From Nitrospira sp. UW-LDO-01 (GTDB lineage Bacteria; Nitrospirota; Nitrospiria; Nitrospirales; Nitrospiraceae), in assembly GCA_002254365.1 (NCBI GenBank), contig NIUT01000146.1, positions 42,264 to 81,838 on the forward strand: DNA of 39,575 bases. The letters run 5' to 3'. Positions 36,352-39,575 of this stretch are shown in pieces. The notes beneath the pieces are model-generated. The model did no database searches. It had not been told where the DNA came from and saw nothing but the letters and a program-made list of their open reading frames with translations. Position 1 is the first letter of the stretch. Every line of letters starts with the position of its first letter. The translations under genes were made by a program, and so were the position numbers.

Positions 36352-38535
36352 ATGTCAGCTGCTTCGGAGACAACCTCTTCCCAGCAATCTGATCCGATAC
36401 TGTCATCGCTCGAGTCGGATGAGTCCGATACCGGATTGCGATGCCTTCTGATTATCGCGCAGTACTATGACCTTCCGGTCAATGGCGCGCAGCTTCGACA
36501 TCAGTTTGCCCAGCCTGGACAGAAACTGTCCGACAGTGAACTGCTCCGCACCGCCAAGAATCTTGGATTGAACGCCGGTCTCGTCACGAGTGAGTGGCAC
36601 AAGCTGCAAGGCGCCTCTCTTCCAGCCATGGCCAAGCTCGTGGATGGAGGCTATGTGGTGGTGTCCAAGATCGAAGGCGAGCAGGTGCTGGTTCAGAATC
36701 CTGTGGAAGGTTATTCGCTCGTCCTCTCTCGTGACCGATTCGAACTGATCTGGACGGGAGAGTTGGTGCTCGTGACGAAGCGAGTCACGATTCGTCTTCA
36801 TGATCTCACGTTCGATCTGACCTGGGTGATCCCAGGGATCGTCAAGTATCGGAAGTTGTTCGGCGAGATCTTGATCGCATCGGCGTTTCTCCAATTCGCG
36901 GCCCTCCTCACGCCGTTCTTGACACAACTGGTGATCGATACGATTCTTGTGCACCAGGAGTTGAGCACGCTTTCGTTGATGGCCGGCGGCCTCATCGCAC
37001 TGACTATCTTTGAGGGCATCATCCGTGGGCTCCGCACCTATCTGTTTGCTCATACAACCAATCGCATGACGGTCACCCTGGGTGCTCGACTCTTTCGCCA
37101 TATTCTGGCGCTCCCTGCGACGTATTTTGATGCCAAGCGCGCGGGCGATACGGTCGCTCTGGTGCATGAGTGGGAACAGCTGCGCCAATTCGTCACGAGC
37201 CACTCCATGACGATGCTCCTGGATGTTCCCTTTACCGTGGTCTTTCTGGCCTGCATGTGGCTCTTGAGCCCCGCGCTCACGCTGGTGGTCATGGTCACAC
37301 TGCCGATCTATGCGCTGTTGTACTACGCTATGGCCCCGTCAATACGGGCCTGTCTACGCGATCTATGCAATCGTGAAACGGACAATCAGGCATTCGTGGT
37401 CGAGGCCGTCAGCGGCATCCAAACGGTGAAGGCCATGGCGGGTGAGCCGTCGCTCTGGCGGAAGTGGGACGCACAGCTGGCCGGTTATGTGCAGGCGAGT
37501 GTTCGTGCCACTAGCCTGATCACGATCGCACGGTACATTGCGACGGGGGTGTACCACGTCACCATGGCAGTGGTCTTTTGGCTCGGGGCCTCTCGCGTGA
37601 TTGAAGGGCAGTTGAGTATCGGGCAGTTGATCGCGTTCGTCCTGTTGTCGGCTCACGTGATGGGCCTCCTTCTGAGATGGGTCACACTTTGGCAGGAGTT
37701 CCAGCAAGCGGGTATTTCGGTCCAGCGGTTGGGGGACGTACTGAACAGGCCGCCAGAGCCCTCCTATCACCCGAATCGGATCACGATTCCACAGGTCCAG
37801 TGGCAGGTGCGTTTTGAAACTGTCACGTTTCGCTACCGGCCGGATGGGCCATCAGTGATCCGCAAGCTGTCTTTTTCAGTGGAGCCGGGCCAGATTGTCG
37901 GGATCGTGGGACGTTCAGGCTCAGGCAAAAGCACGATGGCCAAATTGCTCCAGTGTCTGTATAGGCCTGAACAGGGACGAATTCTGGTGGATGGTGTGGA
38001 TCTCGTACAGGTCGATCCGGCTTGGCTGCGTAGGCACGTGGGTGTTGTGCTGCACGAGAATGTCCTCTTCAATGGTTCGGTTCGGGACAACATCGCGATG
38101 ATCAATCCCGCCATGTCGATAGAGCAGATTATGCAGGCGGCAACGTTGTCCGGAGCGCACCAGTTTATCGTCGAATTAGGGGACGGGTATGACACGCAGA
38201 TCGGCGAGCACGGCTGTCTGCTCTCCAGTGGGCAGCGTCAACAGATTGCGATTGCCCGAGCCCTTGCCGCGAATCCCCGCCTGCTGATATTCGACGAGGC
38301 CTTGAGTGCGTTAGACGAGGAATCTGAAACGGTGTTTCAACAGAATATGGGTCAGATCGCTCAGGGCCGTACTGTATTCATCATGGCCACTCGGTTGAGT
38401 TCACTGCGCCAGGCCCATCGCATTTTTGTCCTGGATAAAGGGGAGATTCTTGAACAGGGCACATATGAGGAACTGCGCGAGCAGGAGGGAACTTCCTCAC
38501 GCCTCTCGGTCTCTCACGTTGGAAGTCAATCATGA
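36352..38535 (+). CDS. Type I secretion ABC transporter (HlyB/LapB-like) with degenerate C39-like domain
   Basis: 727 aa; N-terminal peptidase-like domain without the catalytic Cys/His pattern; six-TM ABC core; Walker A GRSGSGKST; signature LSSGQRQQIAIARAL; Walker B LLIFDEALSALD. Confidence 0.93.
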   Translation: MSAASETTSSQQSDPILSSLESDESDTGLRCLLIIAQYYDLPVNGAQLRHQFAQPGQKLSDSELLRTAKNLGLNAGLVTSEWHKLQGASLPAMAKLVDGGYVVVSKIEGEQVLVQNPVEGYSLVLSRDRFELIWTGELVLVTKRVTIRLHDLTFDLTWVIPGIVKYRKLFGEILIASAFLQFAALLTPFLTQLVIDTILVHQELSTLSLMAGGLIALTIFEGIIRGLRTYLFAHTTNRMTVTLGARLFRHILALPATYFDAKRAGDTVALVHEWEQLRQFVTSHSMTMLLDVPFTVVFLACMWLLSPALTLVVMVTLPIYALLYYAMAPSIRACLRDLCNRETDNQAFVVEAVSGIQTVKAMAGEPSLWRKWDAQLAGYVQASVRATSLITIARYIATGVYHVTMAVVFWLGASRVIEGQLSIGQLIAFVLLSAHVMGLLLRWVTLWQEFQQAGISVQRLGDVLNRPPEPSYHPNRITIPQVQWQVRFETVTFRYRPDGPSVIRKLSFSVEPGQIVGIVGRSGSGKSTMAKLLQCLYRPEQGRILVDGVDLVQVDPAWLRRHVGVVLHENVLFNGSVRDNIAMINPAMSIEQIMQAATLSGAHQFIVELGDGYDTQIGEHGCLLSSGQRQQIAIARALAANPRLLIFDEALSALDEESETVFQQNMGQIAQGRTVFIMATRLSSLRQAHRIFVLDKGEILEQGTYEELREQEGTSSRLSVSHVGSQS

Positions 38536-38542
38536 GGCGGCG

Positions 38543-39571
38543 ATGGCTCTCAGTACACTAGAACGACAGTGGATGGTCTGGAAGGCGGCCTGGCAGGCTG
38601 AGTCAGGTCAGCCTCCCAATAGAGCCGTTCCAGAGGGACCGGCCGCAGAGTTTCTTCCGGAGGCGTTGGACATTCAGGAGACGCCTCCCTCTCCGATCGG
38701 CCGAGCGCTCTTGTGGACCATCCTGATCTCCTGTGTGGTCGGAGCGGTATGGACCACGGTCGTGAAGATTGATACCGTGACGATGGCGCAGGGGAAGGTC
38801 GTACAAAGTGAGGACTCAAGGGTCCTTCACCCGCATGAAGCAGGGGTCATTACAGCCATTCACGTTCATGAGGGACAAGTGGTCAAATCGGGCGAGATCT
38901 TGATCGAACTGGATCTGACCAGGAAACTCACGGAAGCCGAGCCACAGTCTCACATCCTGGTCTCAGATGTTCAGCAGATGACAGCGGCGGAGCGCTCCGC
39001 GCTCGAAGACAATGCCGCGTCCGTTTCGCAAGCGATCACGAAAGTCGAACAGAACGCGGGAGTTCAGCGGGTGCTCTCACCGATTGATGGGGTAGTGCGG
39101 CAACTTGGGGTTCAGACGGTGGGCACGGTGGTGACGCCGGCACAGCCGCTGTTTATCATTGTGCCTCTGAAGCACTCGCTGGAGGTCGAGGCGCGGATCG
39201 AGAGTAGGGATGTGGGGATCGTCCTCAAGGGACAGCCGGTTGCGATCAAGCTCGCCAGGGTTCAGCCGGTGTATCAGGAGACCATTGCCGGTCATGTAAT
39301 GAGGGGGCCTGACAAGAGCACGTCGAACACACACGTCGGGCTTGTTTCGGCTATCAGGGTTGGTCTTGATCATTCGACGACTCGAGTCGGGAGCACAGAG
39401 GTCAAGCTTGTTCCCGGTATGGCGGTGGCGGTTGAAATCAAGACCGGTCAGCGCCGGATGATCGAATACCTCCTGGAGCCCGTACACCAGCTCATGAACG
39501 AACGTGTGCGGGAATGGACCGCGCTCATTCAGGTTGTGCGCAGTTTCATCGAGCGCCGGAATCTATCGTGA
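38543..39571 (+). CDS. HlyD-family membrane fusion protein, short form
   Basis: FLPEALDIQETPPSPIGRALLWTILIS, MAQGKVVQSEDSRVLHPHEAGVITAIHVHEGQVVKSGEILIELD, LSPIDGVVRQLGVQTVGTVVTPAQPLFIIVP, VKLVPGMAVAVEIKTGQRRMIEYLLEPV. Likely start MALSTLERQW at 38543. Confidence 0.92.
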   Translation: MALSTLERQWMVWKAAWQAESGQPPNRAVPEGPAAEFLPEALDIQETPPSPIGRALLWTILISCVVGAVWTTVVKIDTVTMAQGKVVQSEDSRVLHPHEAGVITAIHVHEGQVVKSGEILIELDLTRKLTEAEPQSHILVSDVQQMTAAERSALEDNAASVSQAITKVEQNAGVQRVLSPIDGVVRQLGVQTVGTVVTPAQPLFIIVPLKHSLEVEARIESRDVGIVLKGQPVAIKLARVQPVYQETIAGHVMRGPDKSTSNTHVGLVSAIRVGLDHSTTRVGSTEVKLVPGMAVAVEIKTGQRRMIEYLLEPVHQLMNERVREWTALIQVVRSFIERRNLS

Positions 39572-39575
39572 GATC

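Noticed and set aside
36403-37203. 266-aa minus-strand ORF opposite the ABC transporter
   Set aside because: Antisense to a well-supported HlyB-like CDS; low-complexity charged composition and no domain.
1-39575. CRISPR array, tRNA/rRNA genes, intact IS or prophage
   Set aside because: No regularly spaced repeats, clover-leaf or rRNA sequence, transposase or structural phage genes were recognised while reading the window.

Overview
The window is a chromosomal segment of about 39.6 kb, densely coding and of moderate-high GC, from a Gram-negative bacterium. Gene content and protein style suggest Nitrospira/Nitrospirota, but that is an impression and was not tested. Housekeeping genes are clear: bactofilin, DUF423, dienelactone hydrolase, Gfo/Idh/MocA oxidoreductase, Lrp/AsnC-like domain, YifB/ComM, ClpB and ProA. 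Four larger modules stand out. (1) 13.3-18.9 kb: a GlrK-QseG-GlrR (QseE/G/F)-like set of histidine kinase, lipoprotein and sigma54 activator. It faces a convergent gene for a secreted BACON-repeat/FnIII protein that has its own near-consensus sigma54 promoter. (2) 20.8-31.2 kb: a hybrid type II secretion/type IV pilus operon with a TPR-secretin-cohesin fusion, flanked by two nucleotide-sugar genes. (3) 36.3-39.6 kb: an HlyB/HlyD-type type I secretion pair in which the ATPase lacks canonical Q-loop and H-loop residues and HlyD lacks most of its coiled-coil hairpin. (4) 8.2-9.5 kb: an accessory scar with an hsdR N-terminal remnant fused into a decayed toxin-antitoxin-like pair, plus REP-like repeats. 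A 58-aa ORF missing from the supplied track lies at 35942-36118. No rRNA, tRNA, CRISPR array, intact insertion sequence or prophage was recognised. All identifications come from reading the sequence; no database search was run.
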